A stretch of 64,000 nucleotides of DNA from Neobacillus rhizophilus (GTDB lineage Bacteria > Bacillota > Bacilli > Bacillales > Cytobacillaceae): assembly GCF_018343535.1 (NCBI RefSeq), contig NZ_JAGYPF010000005.1, positions 124,001 through 188,000 of the forward strand, given 5' to 3'. Under the pieces are notes generated by a model. That model was not told the DNA's origin. It saw nothing but the letters and a program-made list of their open reading frames with translations, and searched no databases. Shown one piece after another: positions 16,890 to 25,130 of this stretch. The position numbers and the translations under genes are program-made. Within the stretch, counting starts at the first letter, position 1, and each line of letters starts with the position of its first letter.

Positions 16890-17747
16890 ATGCCAGAGCT
16901 TCCAGAAGTAGAAACAGTCAGGAGAACCCTGGAAAAGCTTGTTCTTCAAAAAACTATCGAAGATGTAACCGTATATTGGCCGAAAATCATTAAAAATCCT
17001 GCTGAAGCGGAACAATTCATCGATGCTTTAAAAGGTGAGACTTTTGCTGCGATCGGAAGAAGAGGGAAATTTCTAATTCTTTATACAGAGAATTTCGCAT
17101 TAGTTTCCCATTTGCGTATGGAGGGCAGGTACGGATTATACCCGAAGGAAGAGCCTTTCGATAAGCACACCCATGTGATTTTTCATTTTACAGATGGGAC
17201 TGAACTGCGCTACCGGGATGTCCGAAAATTTGGAACCATGCATCTATACAAAAAGGGTGAGGAATTTACTAAGCCTCCCCTTATCCAGCTTGGTCCTGAA
17301 CCTTTTTCTGAAGAGTTTACCAAAGAGTACTTAGCGAAAATGCTTAAAAAAACGAATCGAAAAATTAAAACGGCTTTATTGGACCAAAACCTATTTGTTG
17401 GTCTGGGCAATATATATGTTGATGAAGCGTTATTTCGTTCAGGCATCCACCCCGAAAGGCAGGCGGCTTCACTGAAGAAAAAAGAAATTGAGTTGCTGCA
17501 TAAGGAAATTGTTGAAACTTTAAGTGAAGCAGTCGAAAAAGGCGGCAGCACGATTCGCTCCTATGTGAATTCCCAAGGGGAAATAGGCATGTTTCAATTA
17601 GAGTTATATGCCTATGGCCGAAAAGGGGAACCTTGTAAGAACTGCGGAACGCCTCTTGAAAAAACGACCGTAGGGGGAAGGGGCACCCATTATTGCCCGA
17701 AATGCCAAAGGCTTAAAGTTAAAAGAGCAAAGAATGAATCTGTTTAA
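16890..17747 (+). CDS. mutM: Formamidopyrimidine-DNA glycosylase (Fpg/MutM)
   Basis: MutM (285 aa) excises 8-oxoguanine and other oxidised purines and cleaves at the abasic site. The product begins MPELPEVE, which supplies the catalytic N-terminal proline and Glu after Met removal. A helix-two-turn-helix follows, and a C-terminal zinc finger (CKNCG...CPKCQ) ends in the TVGGRGTHYCPKCQ motif. AAAGGGGG precedes the ATG. It sits 27 bases after polA, forming a repair pair. Confidence 0.96.
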   Translation: MPELPEVETVRRTLEKLVLQKTIEDVTVYWPKIIKNPAEAEQFIDALKGETFAAIGRRGKFLILYTENFALVSHLRMEGRYGLYPKEEPFDKHTHVIFHFTDGTELRYRDVRKFGTMHLYKKGEEFTKPPLIQLGPEPFSEEFTKEYLAKMLKKTNRKIKTALLDQNLFVGLGNIYVDEALFRSGIHPERQAASLKKKEIELLHKEIVETLSEAVEKGGSTIRSYVNSQGEIGMFQLELYAYGRKGEPCKNCGTPLEKTTVGGRGTHYCPKCQRLKVKRAKNESV

Positions 17748-17771
17748 ATTCCAGTTTTAACACTGGATAGG

Positions 17772-17809
17772 CTCCTGCCATATACTATCGTAGTATTTGC
17801 AGGAAGGAG
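17772..17809 (+). promoter_or_regulatory. Hairpin overlapping the ytaF ribosome binding site
   Basis: CTCCTGC (17772-17778) pairs with GCAGGA (17799-17804), and inside it ATACTA/TAGTAT forms a tight inner stem. The outer arm covers the AGGAAGGAG ribosome binding site of ytaF. There is no T tract, so this is not a terminator. It could reduce ytaF translation. Confidence 0.35.
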
Positions 17810-17822
17810 TCCTAGACACATC

Positions 17823-18458
17823 ATGGTTCAGTTGTTCTCACTTCTCGTACTCGCCCTCGCACTTAGTCTTGACAGCTTTAGCGTAGGGTTTACGTATGGA
17901 TTAAGAAAAATGGTTATGCCGTTTAAGTCCATTCTCATCATTGCATGCTGCTCCGCCGTTTCATTGATGATTGCGGTATCAATTGGACATGGACTTGAAA
18001 AAGTATTATCGCCGAGTATTACAGCAAGACTTGGGGGATTTATTTTAATCGGGCTAGGAGCTTGGGTATTATACCAGTTTTTCCGCCCTGAGAAAGAAAA
18101 AGAACCGCTTGAACATGAAAAAACAATTGTAAACTTTGAAATTCGGTCATTGGGGCTGGCAATCAATATCTTAAGAAAACCGATGTCGGCCGATTTTGAC
18201 AAATCTGGGACGATTACCGGGATAGAAGCATTAATGCTAGGCTTCGCGCTCTCACTAGATGCCTTTGGTGCAGGAATTGGAGCAGCGATGCTTGGATTCC
18301 CTCCCATTTATTTAGCCTTGACCGTTGCGGTTATGAGTTCATTATTTGTGTTATTGGGAATTAAATTTGGGTCCTTTTTTTACCGGTTTGACTGGGTTCA
18401 AAAGTTTACGTTTATTCCGGGAATCTTATTAATTATCATAGGAATATGGAAGATATAA
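17823..18458 (+). CDS. ytaF: YtaF-like membrane protein (MntP/DUF204 family)
   Basis: A 211-aa protein with about six membrane segments and duplicated halves: both contain the (F)ALSLDSF/ALSLDAFGAG signature of the MntP/YtaF family, near residues 10 and 140. In B. subtilis the gene lies between mutM and coaE and is called sporulation membrane protein YtaF; transport substrate unknown. The AGGAAGGAG site (17801-17809) lies 13 bases from the ATG and is part of a hairpin. The 3' end is 26 bases before coaE. Confidence 0.85.
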   Translation: MVQLFSLLVLALALSLDSFSVGFTYGLRKMVMPFKSILIIACCSAVSLMIAVSIGHGLEKVLSPSITARLGGFILIGLGAWVLYQFFRPEKEKEPLEHEKTIVNFEIRSLGLAINILRKPMSADFDKSGTITGIEALMLGFALSLDAFGAGIGAAMLGFPPIYLALTVAVMSSLFVLLGIKFGSFFYRFDWVQKFTFIPGILLIIIGIWKI

Positions 18459-18484
18459 CAATAGGAAAGGGAAAGGGCAGGGGT

Positions 18485-19096
18485 ATGTCACTTGTTATCG
18501 GTTTAACAGGCGGAATCGCCAGTGGAAAAAGCACAGTATCTAATATGTTAAAAGAAATGGATATAACAGTCGTTGATGCAGATGTCGAAGCGCGTCTCGC
18601 GGTAGACAAAGGAGAACCTGCCTACCTGAAAATCATTGCCGAATTTGGTCAAGAAATTTTATTAGAAAATGGGGACATAGACAGACAAAAACTCGGCGCG
18701 ATTATTTTTTACCAAGAAGAAAAAAGGCAGCTGTTGAATCAAATTGTTCATCCCGAAGTTAGAAAAAGAATGATGGAGAAGATTCAAAAGGCTACAGAGA
18801 ATCAAGAGGAATTAATTATTCTTGATATTCCTTTGTTATTTGAAAGCAAGCTGACCTTCATGGTCGAAAAAACTATTCTTGTTTATGTAGACAGAGAAAC
18901 GCAGCTGAAACGGCTGATGCAGAGAAACCAGCTATCAGCAGCGGATGCACTGGCCAGGGTCAACTCACAAATGCCGCTTGCTGAAAAGGTTAAGCTGGCC
19001 GATGCGGTCATTGATAATAATGGATCAATCGAAGATGCAAAAAAGCAGCTCATTGAAATATTAGCAGGATGGGGAATTCAAAAAACATATCAATAA
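18485..19096 (+). CDS. coaE: Dephospho-CoA kinase
   Basis: CoaE (203 aa) phosphorylates dephospho-CoA, the last step of coenzyme A synthesis. The P-loop GLTGGIASGKSTV is at the N-terminus and the LID/substrate region DIPLLFESKL is present. ATG at 18485 is chosen because it gives the conserved MSLVIGLTGGIASGKS start; an in-frame ATG at 18446 would overlap ytaF. The upstream purine-rich GGGCAGGGG is an adequate but not ideal binding site. Confidence 0.94.
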   Translation: MSLVIGLTGGIASGKSTVSNMLKEMDITVVDADVEARLAVDKGEPAYLKIIAEFGQEILLENGDIDRQKLGAIIFYQEEKRQLLNQIVHPEVRKRMMEKIQKATENQEELIILDIPLLFESKLTFMVEKTILVYVDRETQLKRLMQRNQLSAADALARVNSQMPLAEKVKLADAVIDNNGSIEDAKKQLIEILAGWGIQKTYQ

Positions 19097-19102
19097 CCTG
19101 TG

Positions 19103-19132
19103 GAAGGGGGGCATTCTCCCTTCTTTTTTTTT
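19103..19132 (+). terminator. Terminator after coaE
   Basis: GAAGGG/CCCTTC stem followed by nine or more T; it closes the transcription unit that precedes gapB. Confidence 0.85.
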
Positions 19133-19200
19133 GCGCGGAGTTATCTGAATTATAAAACTTTTAAAAAATACGCTTTTTATTCATCACAAATAAAACTAAA

Positions 19201-19244
19201 TGTGTTATACTAATACCATCAGATGGAGATAAAAGTATAACATT
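19201..19244 (+). promoter_or_regulatory. gapB control region with two CcpN-type boxes
   Basis: TGTGTTATACT (19201-19211) matches the CcpN consensus TRTGHYATAYW exactly and contains a probable -10 (TATACT, 19206-19211). A second, inverted copy (AGTATAACATT, near 19234-19244) differs at one position. CcpN represses gapB on glycolytic carbon in B. subtilis. The promoter -35 is not clear. Confidence 0.6.
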
Positions 19245-19264
19245 AATGCGGAAGGGGCCGTAAA

Positions 19265-20296
19265 ATGAGAGCAAGAATTGCCATTAACGGGTTTGGAAGA
19301 ATTGGAAGGATGGTTTTTAGACAAGCAATCCTTGAGAAAAAGCTGGATGTTGTCGCAATCAACGCAAGCTATCCTGCTGAAACGTTAGCACATTTAATTA
19401 AATATGATACCAATCATGGTACATTTCAGGGAGAAGTAATCCCTTTAGATAATGAACTGCTTGTAAATGGAAAAAGAGTCAAGCTTTTAAGTAATCGTAA
19501 TCCTGAAGAACTTCCATGGAGAGAATTGGGAATTGATATTGTCATTGAAGCAACTGGAAAGTTTAACTCTAGGGAAAAGGCTGCGCTGCATTTAGAAGCG
19601 GGAGCGAAGAAGGTAATCCTGACTGCTCCGGGTAAGAATGAAGACGTTACGATTGTTATGGGTGTAAATGAAGAAATGCTCGATATTGAACAACATGAAG
19701 TGATTTCCAATGCATCTTGTACAACAAACTGCCTTGCACCAGTTGCGAAGGTTTTAGATGATAAATTTGGAATTGAATGTGGATTAATGACCACCGTTCA
19801 TGCTTACACAAATGATCAAAAAAATATCGATAATCCACACAAGGATTTACGACGAGCTCGTGCTTGCGGACAATCTATCATTCCGACTACCACAGGAGCA
19901 GCGAAAGCATTATCCCTTGTTCTGCCGCAATTGAAGGGTAAACTGCATGGTATGTCACTACGCGTTCCAACGCCAAATGTTTCCCTTGTTGATTTAGTTG
20001 TAGACCTTAAGCAAGATGTAACAGTGGATGATGTTAACAAAGCGTTTAGAGAAGCTGCCGGAGGTCCGTTAAAAGGAATTTTAGACTTTACGATGGAACC
20101 ATTAGTTTCAGTCGATTTTAATACGAATGAACATTCCGCCATTATCGATGGACTTTCCACGATGGTAATGGGGACAAGAAAAGTAAAAGTATTGGCTTGG
20201 TATGATAATGAATGGGGCTATTCTTCACGTGTAGTCGACCTAAGTTTATTTGTCGCCGAAGAAATGGCGAAAATGTCGCAGGTAAAGGTTAGCTAA
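19265..20296 (+). CDS. gapB: Gluconeogenic glyceraldehyde-3-phosphate dehydrogenase
   Basis: GapB (343 aa) runs the GAPDH reaction in the gluconeogenic direction, usually with NADP(H). The Rossmann NGFGRIGR motif, the catalytic Cys in SNASCTTNCLAPVAKV and the TTTGAAKA phosphate-binding stretch are intact. INASYP after the second strand, in place of the Asp-containing turn of the glycolytic enzyme, fits the GapB subgroup. Context agrees: in B. subtilis gapB also lies between coaE and nrdR. CcpN-like boxes precede it. The usual downstream neighbour speD is absent here. Confidence 0.93.
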   Translation: MRARIAINGFGRIGRMVFRQAILEKKLDVVAINASYPAETLAHLIKYDTNHGTFQGEVIPLDNELLVNGKRVKLLSNRNPEELPWRELGIDIVIEATGKFNSREKAALHLEAGAKKVILTAPGKNEDVTIVMGVNEEMLDIEQHEVISNASCTTNCLAPVAKVLDDKFGIECGLMTTVHAYTNDQKNIDNPHKDLRRARACGQSIIPTTTGAAKALSLVLPQLKGKLHGMSLRVPTPNVSLVDLVVDLKQDVTVDDVNKAFREAAGGPLKGILDFTMEPLVSVDFNTNEHSAIIDGLSTMVMGTRKVKVLAWYDNEWGYSSRVVDLSLFVAEEMAKMSQVKVS

Positions 20297-20309
20297 ATAA
20301 TATAAGATT

Positions 20310-20345
20310 AAAAAGAGGTTGCTTACAGGCACCTCTTTTTATATT
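20310..20345 (+). terminator. Terminator after gapB
   Basis: AAAAAGAGGT pairs with ACCTCTTTTT around a TGC/GCA inner stem, followed by TATATTTT. Confidence 0.85.
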
Positions 20346-20396
20346 TTCCGGATATTGATATACACTAGAAACAAAGGTTTACAAGGAGGAACGCAA

Positions 20397-20795
20397 ATGG
20401 CGATTTTATTGGGGCTCTTTACCCGTTTTAAAAGACAAATTGAAACAACAGATAAACAAACTGATGATTCCTTAAAAACTCATTATTATAAAGGGACATT
20501 TAATCAGGTTTTCGATTCAGTTGAACAAATTTTTAAAGAAGATGCTGATTGCCACGTGACAACGGTTTCTAAGGAGCACGGCGAGATTGCTGTTGAAATC
20601 CAGAAGCCCTTTCCATGTTTTCTAATTGCCACAATTGTCTCTGTTAAACCTATCGAAACAGCTGTGGATTTCACTATTTCATCCGAAAAATTCGCAATGC
20701 TTGGGACCTACCCGGAATTAAAAAAACGTATTGTCGCCTACTATAAGCGAATTAGCCAAATACATACCAATATTGGAACAGGAAAAAACTATTAA
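20397..20795 (+). CDS. Conserved hypothetical protein, 132 aa
   Basis: A soluble 132-aa protein I cannot assign. AAGGAGGA sits 6 bases before the ATG at 20397, which begins MAILLGLF. After a basic N-terminus (about residues 9-30) it has a compact alpha/beta pattern (YYKGTFNQVFDSVEQIF, then alternating strands ending in SSEKFAMLG) that weakly recalls DUF1499-like folds. Similar small cytosolic proteins occur near nrdR in other bacilli. It stands where speD and ytcF lie in B. subtilis. It is transcribed alone after the gapB terminator or by readthrough. Confidence 0.65.
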   Translation: MAILLGLFTRFKRQIETTDKQTDDSLKTHYYKGTFNQVFDSVEQIFKEDADCHVTTVSKEHGEIAVEIQKPFPCFLIATIVSVKPIETAVDFTISSEKFAMLGTYPELKKRIVAYYKRISQIHTNIGTGKNY

Positions 20796-20897
20796 TACTT
20801 TTACTTGTGAAAAGGTGTTCTTTTTTATAAGATAATAGTAAGAATTGTTGCGGAAAATGTTCGGATTTACCTATTAGATTTGGAGTTGGTTTAGGAG

Positions 20898-21359
20898 ATG
20901 AAATGCCCTTCATGTCAGAATTATGGCACACGCGTACTTGATTCCCGGCCCGTGGATGAGGGACGTGCAACACGAAGAAGACGAGAATGCGAAGAATGCG
21001 GGTACCGTTTTACTACATTTGAGAAAATCGAAGAGATTCCTTTAATTGTCGTCAAAAAGGAAGGAACGAGGGAAGAATTCAGCCGCGATAAAATCCTGCG
21101 CGGGCTTATTAAGGCATGTGAAAAGCGCCCTGTTGCTTTAAAGGAATTAGAGGACATTACACATGGTGTAGAGAAAGCTCTTCGGAGTCAGGGTGTTTCT
21201 GAAATTAAAAGCGGTGAGATAGGCGAAATGGTAATGGATAGGCTGGCAAAAGTAGATGAGGTTGCATATGTCCGCTTTGCATCAGTTTACCGCCAATTTA
21301 AAGATATCAATGTTTTTATCGAAGAATTAAAAGAATTAATGAACAAAGAGAAATTATAA
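20898..21359 (+). CDS. nrdR: Transcriptional repressor NrdR
   Basis: NrdR (153 aa) represses ribonucleotide reductase genes in response to ATP/dATP. It begins directly with a zinc ribbon (CPSC...CEECGYRF) linked to an ATP-cone domain (about 49-139, VVKKEGTREEFSRDKI onwards). AGGAGATGAAATG gives a clear start. Gene order nrdR-dnaB-dnaI is conserved in Bacillus. A short terminator follows. Confidence 0.97.
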   Translation: MKCPSCQNYGTRVLDSRPVDEGRATRRRRECEECGYRFTTFEKIEEIPLIVVKKEGTREEFSRDKILRGLIKACEKRPVALKELEDITHGVEKALRSQGVSEIKSGEIGEMVMDRLAKVDEVAYVRFASVYRQFKDINVFIEELKELMNKEKL

Positions 21360-21381
21360 AGAGCTGTTTCGGCTCTTTTTT
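21358..21381 (+). terminator. Hairpin between nrdR and dnaB
   Basis: AAGAGC/GCTCTT stem with a 7-base loop and TTTTTTA. It is short and lies within 20 bases of the dnaB start, so probably partial. Confidence 0.6.
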
Positions 21382-21401
21382 AGCTAATAGGAAAGGTTTG
21401 A

Positions 21402-22796
21402 ATGAAAATGGCGCAGCATTGGCAGGAAATACTTCCAATCGATCGTTATATTGTTACCGCTGATGGACTGCTGCATGAGTATGACCGAAAAGTGCTGACA
21501 TTTTTATACCAGCCTTTAATTGGGTCAACTTGCTTTAGCTTGTTTATGACACTCTGGGCCGAACTGGAAGAAAATCGATTATGGTCGGAATCATCCACAC
21601 ACCATTTATTAATGAATCTACTAGGTCGTAATCTAAATGAAATCTATGAAGCACGCCTAAAACTTGAAGGAATCGGCTTGGTGAAGACTTATGTTAAAAC
21701 GGAGGATGAGGTGCGTTCCTTTATTTATGAACTCCACCCCCCTTTAAGTCCTGACCAGTTTTTTTTGGATGGTATGCTTAACATTTATCTTTATCGTAAA
21801 ATTGGAAAAAATCATTTTTCCCGTTTAAAACGTTTTTTCTCGGAACAGCAAATCCCAAAAGGTACAGGATATCAGGAAACCACTAAGGCGTTTCAGGAAG
21901 TGTTTATGTCAGCAACACCCGGTACTATCCAATATATGCAGGATATCTCTGAAGATCTTGCTGCCGATACAGATCAGCACTTTATAGGGCGCCACGATTC
22001 AAGTGGTGTGGAAATTGATATCGGTACGTTTGATTTTGATCTGCTTATCGCCGGTTTAAATGAATCACTTGTGCCAAAAAAAGCTTTAAACCAAAAGGTA
22101 AAAGAGGTTATTAGTAAACTCGCATTTCTTTATAATATCGATGCTATTCAAATGAAAAACATTATTCTCAGTGCTGTTAATGAGGCAAATGAAATTGATT
22201 TGGAAGAGTTGAGAAAGGCTGCGCGTGATTGGTATCAATTTGTTAACTATGACCAGCTGCCGACACTTATCGAACGTACCCAGCCGGCTGCCCATCGGGT
22301 TCAAACGGAAGAGCCAAAAACAAAGGAAGAGAAGCTCATTCATTATTTGGAAACAACGTCCCCTTTGCAGTTTTTAAAAGACCTGTCAGGAGGGGCAGAA
22401 CCATCAAAATCGGAAATTGAGCTGATTGAAGAGATCATGTTCAATCAAAAGCTTCTTCCAGGTGTTTTAAATGTGCTGATGCATTTTGTGATGCTAAAGA
22501 CCGATATGAAACTGACAAAGGGGTACACCGGGACAATTGCCAGCAACTGGGCACGGCTGCAAATAAAGACGGTCAAAGAAGCGATGGAGCAAGCCAAGAA
22601 GGAATCACAAAACATGGTCAAAAGTAAGAAACAGACTGGAAAAACATCGAAGCAAAAGCCAATCCGGACGGAGTTTCTTCCAGAATGGTTTGACGAAGAA
22701 CCATCCAAAAAGGTTGAGCCGCACAAGGAAACGACCAAAGATTTAGAAGCAAAAAAACGTGAAATAGAAGAAATGCTTAAGGCGTTTGATGACTAG
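21402..22796 (+). CDS. dnaB: Replication initiation and membrane attachment protein DnaB
   Basis: This is the Gram-positive DnaB (464 aa), which works with DnaD and DnaI to load the replicative helicase DnaC at oriC and at PriA-dependent restarts; it is not the E. coli helicase. The N-terminal DDBH1-type winged helix (MAQHWQEILPIDRYIV..., LYQPLIGS), a C-terminal DDBH2/DnaD-like region (about 310-400), and a charged Lys-rich tail are visible. ATG 21402 and ATG 21408 both fit; the second matches the family start (MA...W) but is 11 bases from GAAAGG. Confidence 0.93.
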   Translation: MKMAQHWQEILPIDRYIVTADGLLHEYDRKVLTFLYQPLIGSTCFSLFMTLWAELEENRLWSESSTHHLLMNLLGRNLNEIYEARLKLEGIGLVKTYVKTEDEVRSFIYELHPPLSPDQFFLDGMLNIYLYRKIGKNHFSRLKRFFSEQQIPKGTGYQETTKAFQEVFMSATPGTIQYMQDISEDLAADTDQHFIGRHDSSGVEIDIGTFDFDLLIAGLNESLVPKKALNQKVKEVISKLAFLYNIDAIQMKNIILSAVNEANEIDLEELRKAARDWYQFVNYDQLPTLIERTQPAAHRVQTEEPKTKEEKLIHYLETTSPLQFLKDLSGGAEPSKSEIELIEEIMFNQKLLPGVLNVLMHFVMLKTDMKLTKGYTGTIASNWARLQIKTVKEAMEQAKKESQNMVKSKKQTGKTSKQKPIRTEFLPEWFDEEPSKKVEPHKETTKDLEAKKREIEEMLKAFDD

Positions 22797-22812
22797 ATGC
22801 TGGAGGTGAATT

Positions 22813-23742
22813 ATGGAAAAGATCAACCACACTCTAAAACGGTTAGCCTCACATGAGAATTTTCAAAAACGATTTGCGCAAATGCGTGAGGACACATTGG
22901 CCAATCCTGATGTCAGGGATTTTTTAAGGAAGCATCAGCAGGACATCACGGAGGAGATTATTGAGAAGAGCCTGATGAAGCTTTATGAATATACGCAGCA
23001 AAGCAGGTACTGTCACAAGTGTGAAAGTCTTGAGGCATGTACCAACATGATGAAGGGGTATCATCCTGAATTAATTTTAACGAGGAGTTCTATCGATTTG
23101 AGGTACGACCGCTGTCCGAGAAAAATTATGGAAGATGAGAAGCGGAAAAATGAGAAACTCATTAAAAGTTTACATGTGCCGAAGGATATCCTGAATGCCT
23201 CGTTCGAGGAACTTGAACATGATGAGGAACGGATCGATGCCGTTCAAAAAGCTGCCGCTTTTTTACTGAAATATGAGCAGGGCAAGCCGGTGAAGGGACT
23301 TTATTTCTACGGGAAGTTTGGCGTTGGAAAATCCTATTTATTAGGTGCCATTGCCAATAAACTCGCCAAAAAGCAGATTTCTTCAATGGTTGTCTATGTT
23401 CCGGAGTTGCTGCGGGAGATGAAAAGCTCCATCGCCGATTCGACTTTAAACGAAAAAATCGATGCGTTAAAAAAAGAGCCGATTTTAATGCTTGATGATA
23501 TTGGGGCTGAGGCGATGTCCAGCTGGACCCGCGATGAAGTTCTTGGACCTATCCTGCAATTTCGCATGCTCGAGAGCCTGCCGACCTTCTTTACCTCAAA
23601 TTTTGATTTTCAAGGGCTTGAGCACCATTTAACCTACAGCCAACGCGGCGAAGAGGAAAAAATGAAGGCCCGCCGCATAATGGAGAGAATTCGTTCTTTG
23701 AGCGAACCCGTAATGGTGGGCGGTTCCAACCGCAGAAATTAA
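22813..23742 (+). CDS. dnaI: Helicase loader DnaI
   Basis: DnaI (309 aa) is the AAA+ loader that delivers helicase to the origin. The N-terminal helicase-binding domain carries the zinc-binding set (CHKCE...C with a following C) near residues 67-105. The C-terminal AAA+ domain has Walker A GKFGVGKSYL and Walker B ILMLDDIGAE. GGAGGTG precedes the ATG. It is 16 bases after dnaB in the same unit. Confidence 0.96.
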   Translation: MEKINHTLKRLASHENFQKRFAQMREDTLANPDVRDFLRKHQQDITEEIIEKSLMKLYEYTQQSRYCHKCESLEACTNMMKGYHPELILTRSSIDLRYDRCPRKIMEDEKRKNEKLIKSLHVPKDILNASFEELEHDEERIDAVQKAAAFLLKYEQGKPVKGLYFYGKFGVGKSYLLGAIANKLAKKQISSMVVYVPELLREMKSSIADSTLNEKIDALKKEPILMLDDIGAEAMSSWTRDEVLGPILQFRMLESLPTFFTSNFDFQGLEHHLTYSQRGEEEKMKARRIMERIRSLSEPVMVGGSNRRN

Positions 23743-23751
23743 TGTTATAAG

Positions 23752-23781
23752 GGATTCCGGTATTTGCCGGAGTCCTTTTTT
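23752..23781 (+). terminator. Terminator after dnaI
   Basis: GGATTCCGG/CCGGAGTCC stem (one G-U pair), 6-base loop, TTTTTT. Confidence 0.85.
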
Positions 23782-23857
23782 GCATTTGAAAACTTCTATT
23801 TTGGCCAAGTCCCCCATATATATTAAAACAGAGATTCGGTTTTTAGGGGGGATTTGG

Positions 23858-24736
23858 TTGGCAGAGATCATCTTCCAAAATAGGATGGATGCAATCCGTT
23901 TTTATAATCATTTGCAAAAAGTATTAAATAATCTTCCTGATTATGAAAATATTCTTCTTTTTGAAGATCGACATATAGTGAAAATAATTGATGGCTCTTG
24001 TTCTTCCCATTTATTTACCAAGGTTAAAGACGCTTTTTATGAGTTTATTACATGTATCAAACGCGATGACTGGTTTATGGATATTTTGGAGCAGCAATTT
24101 TTTTACGAAGACCCGGAGGAACGGCAGCAAATTTTGGAGATTCTTTATTCCATTTTAGAAGGACATCGCTTTGAACTGTCTTCTTTTTTACAGGAAAATA
24201 ATGAGGAACCTAATATTAAGGAAGCCATTCATCATGTTTTTCAGGAAAATATTTCGTTCTCGTTTGATTCGTTTGCGAAATTTAGGTTGCGCTCGTATCT
24301 CCAGCTCCTTGAAAGCTATGTGGAGCTTTCAATTGATGAATATAAAATGGAGCAGGAATACCAAATGTTTGTGAATATGCTGAGAGATTTTTTGGCAAAT
24401 AGGGAACCGAAAATTGAAGTGCTGCATCTATTATTTGATGATGAAATCACCTTTTACAATGACCATTTTGAAGAAATGAAACGAAGCGAATTGATTCGTC
24501 TGATTGACCGAAAACTGTTGGTGAATCATCCAGTTTACGTCGATTCAGCCTCGATTGCCCCGCTTTTGTCACTGGCGCCGACATCTATTTTTCTTTATAC
24601 AAATGATCCGGAGGCACCGCTTGTCAGAACGATTAAGAATATTTTTGAGGAAAGAGTAACGATCAAACGATTCGAGGCGCTCCGGGAAGTAAAAAATTGG
24701 GTAGGAAAAGCAGCTTCCTCCGAAAACCATGGATAA
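23858..24736 (+). CDS. ytxC: YtxC-like sporulation-associated protein
   Basis: A 292-aa acidic, aromatic-rich soluble protein matching the YtxC family by position (between dnaI and thrS) and pattern (e.g. RFELSSFLQENNE, YVELSIDEYKMEQEYQMFV). YtxC is annotated as a putative sporulation protein of unknown function. The start is TTG at 23858: TAGGGGGGAT lies 7 bases upstream, and an in-frame upstream ATG lacks any binding site. Confidence 0.8.
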   Translation: MAEIIFQNRMDAIRFYNHLQKVLNNLPDYENILLFEDRHIVKIIDGSCSSHLFTKVKDAFYEFITCIKRDDWFMDILEQQFFYEDPEERQQILEILYSILEGHRFELSSFLQENNEEPNIKEAIHHVFQENISFSFDSFAKFRLRSYLQLLESYVELSIDEYKMEQEYQMFVNMLRDFLANREPKIEVLHLLFDDEITFYNDHFEEMKRSELIRLIDRKLLVNHPVYVDSASIAPLLSLAPTSIFLYTNDPEAPLVRTIKNIFEERVTIKRFEALREVKNWVGKAASSENHG

Positions 24737-24772
24737 AAGATACAAATTGTTGAAATAATTTGTTTTATGAAG

Positions 24773-24801
24773 TTGATTTTTTAAAACTAAATCATTATAA
24801 T
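24773..24801 (+). promoter_or_regulatory. thrS promoter
   Basis: TTGATT (24773-24778), 17-base spacer, TATAAT (24796-24801). It places the RNA start at about 24808, at the beginning of the T-box leader. Confidence 0.75.
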
Positions 24802-24807
24802 AACGTA

Positions 24808-25106
24808 CATAGCTTATATCATAGTAAATGTAATGATAAGGACAACAGTATTTTTTTACGGTTTTTAGAGAGGGAGGACATGGCTGGAAGCCTCCTAACA
24901 CGAAAGAAATACTTACCACCTTTAAACTTCACCAGTGAACACTTCATTTTTCATGAAGCTAGTAATTGTTGACGGCAATCAGCCGTTACCCTGACCTAAA
25001 GTCATTTTCAGTATGCTTTGTTGTTGGATTCTGGAAATGGAAAATTGGGTGGAACCACGTGTTAATCAAAACTCGTCCCTATTCCTAGGGACGGGTTTTT
25101 TATTTT
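24808..25106 (+). ncRNA. T-box leader of thrS
   Basis: The 323-base gap before thrS holds a tRNA-sensing T-box. The Stem I landmarks AGAGAGGGAGG...CTGGAAGCCTCC (about 24868-24898), the T-box bulge sequence GGGTGGAACCACG (25048-25060), and a terminator stem (CGTCCCT/AGGGACG, 25074-25093) with a T run are in order. ACC at 24915-24917 or 24918-24920 could be the threonine specifier. Uncharged tRNA-Thr would favour the antiterminator and thrS expression. Confidence 0.92.
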
Positions 25107-25130
25107 TTATTTTAAAAGGAGGAATTGATG

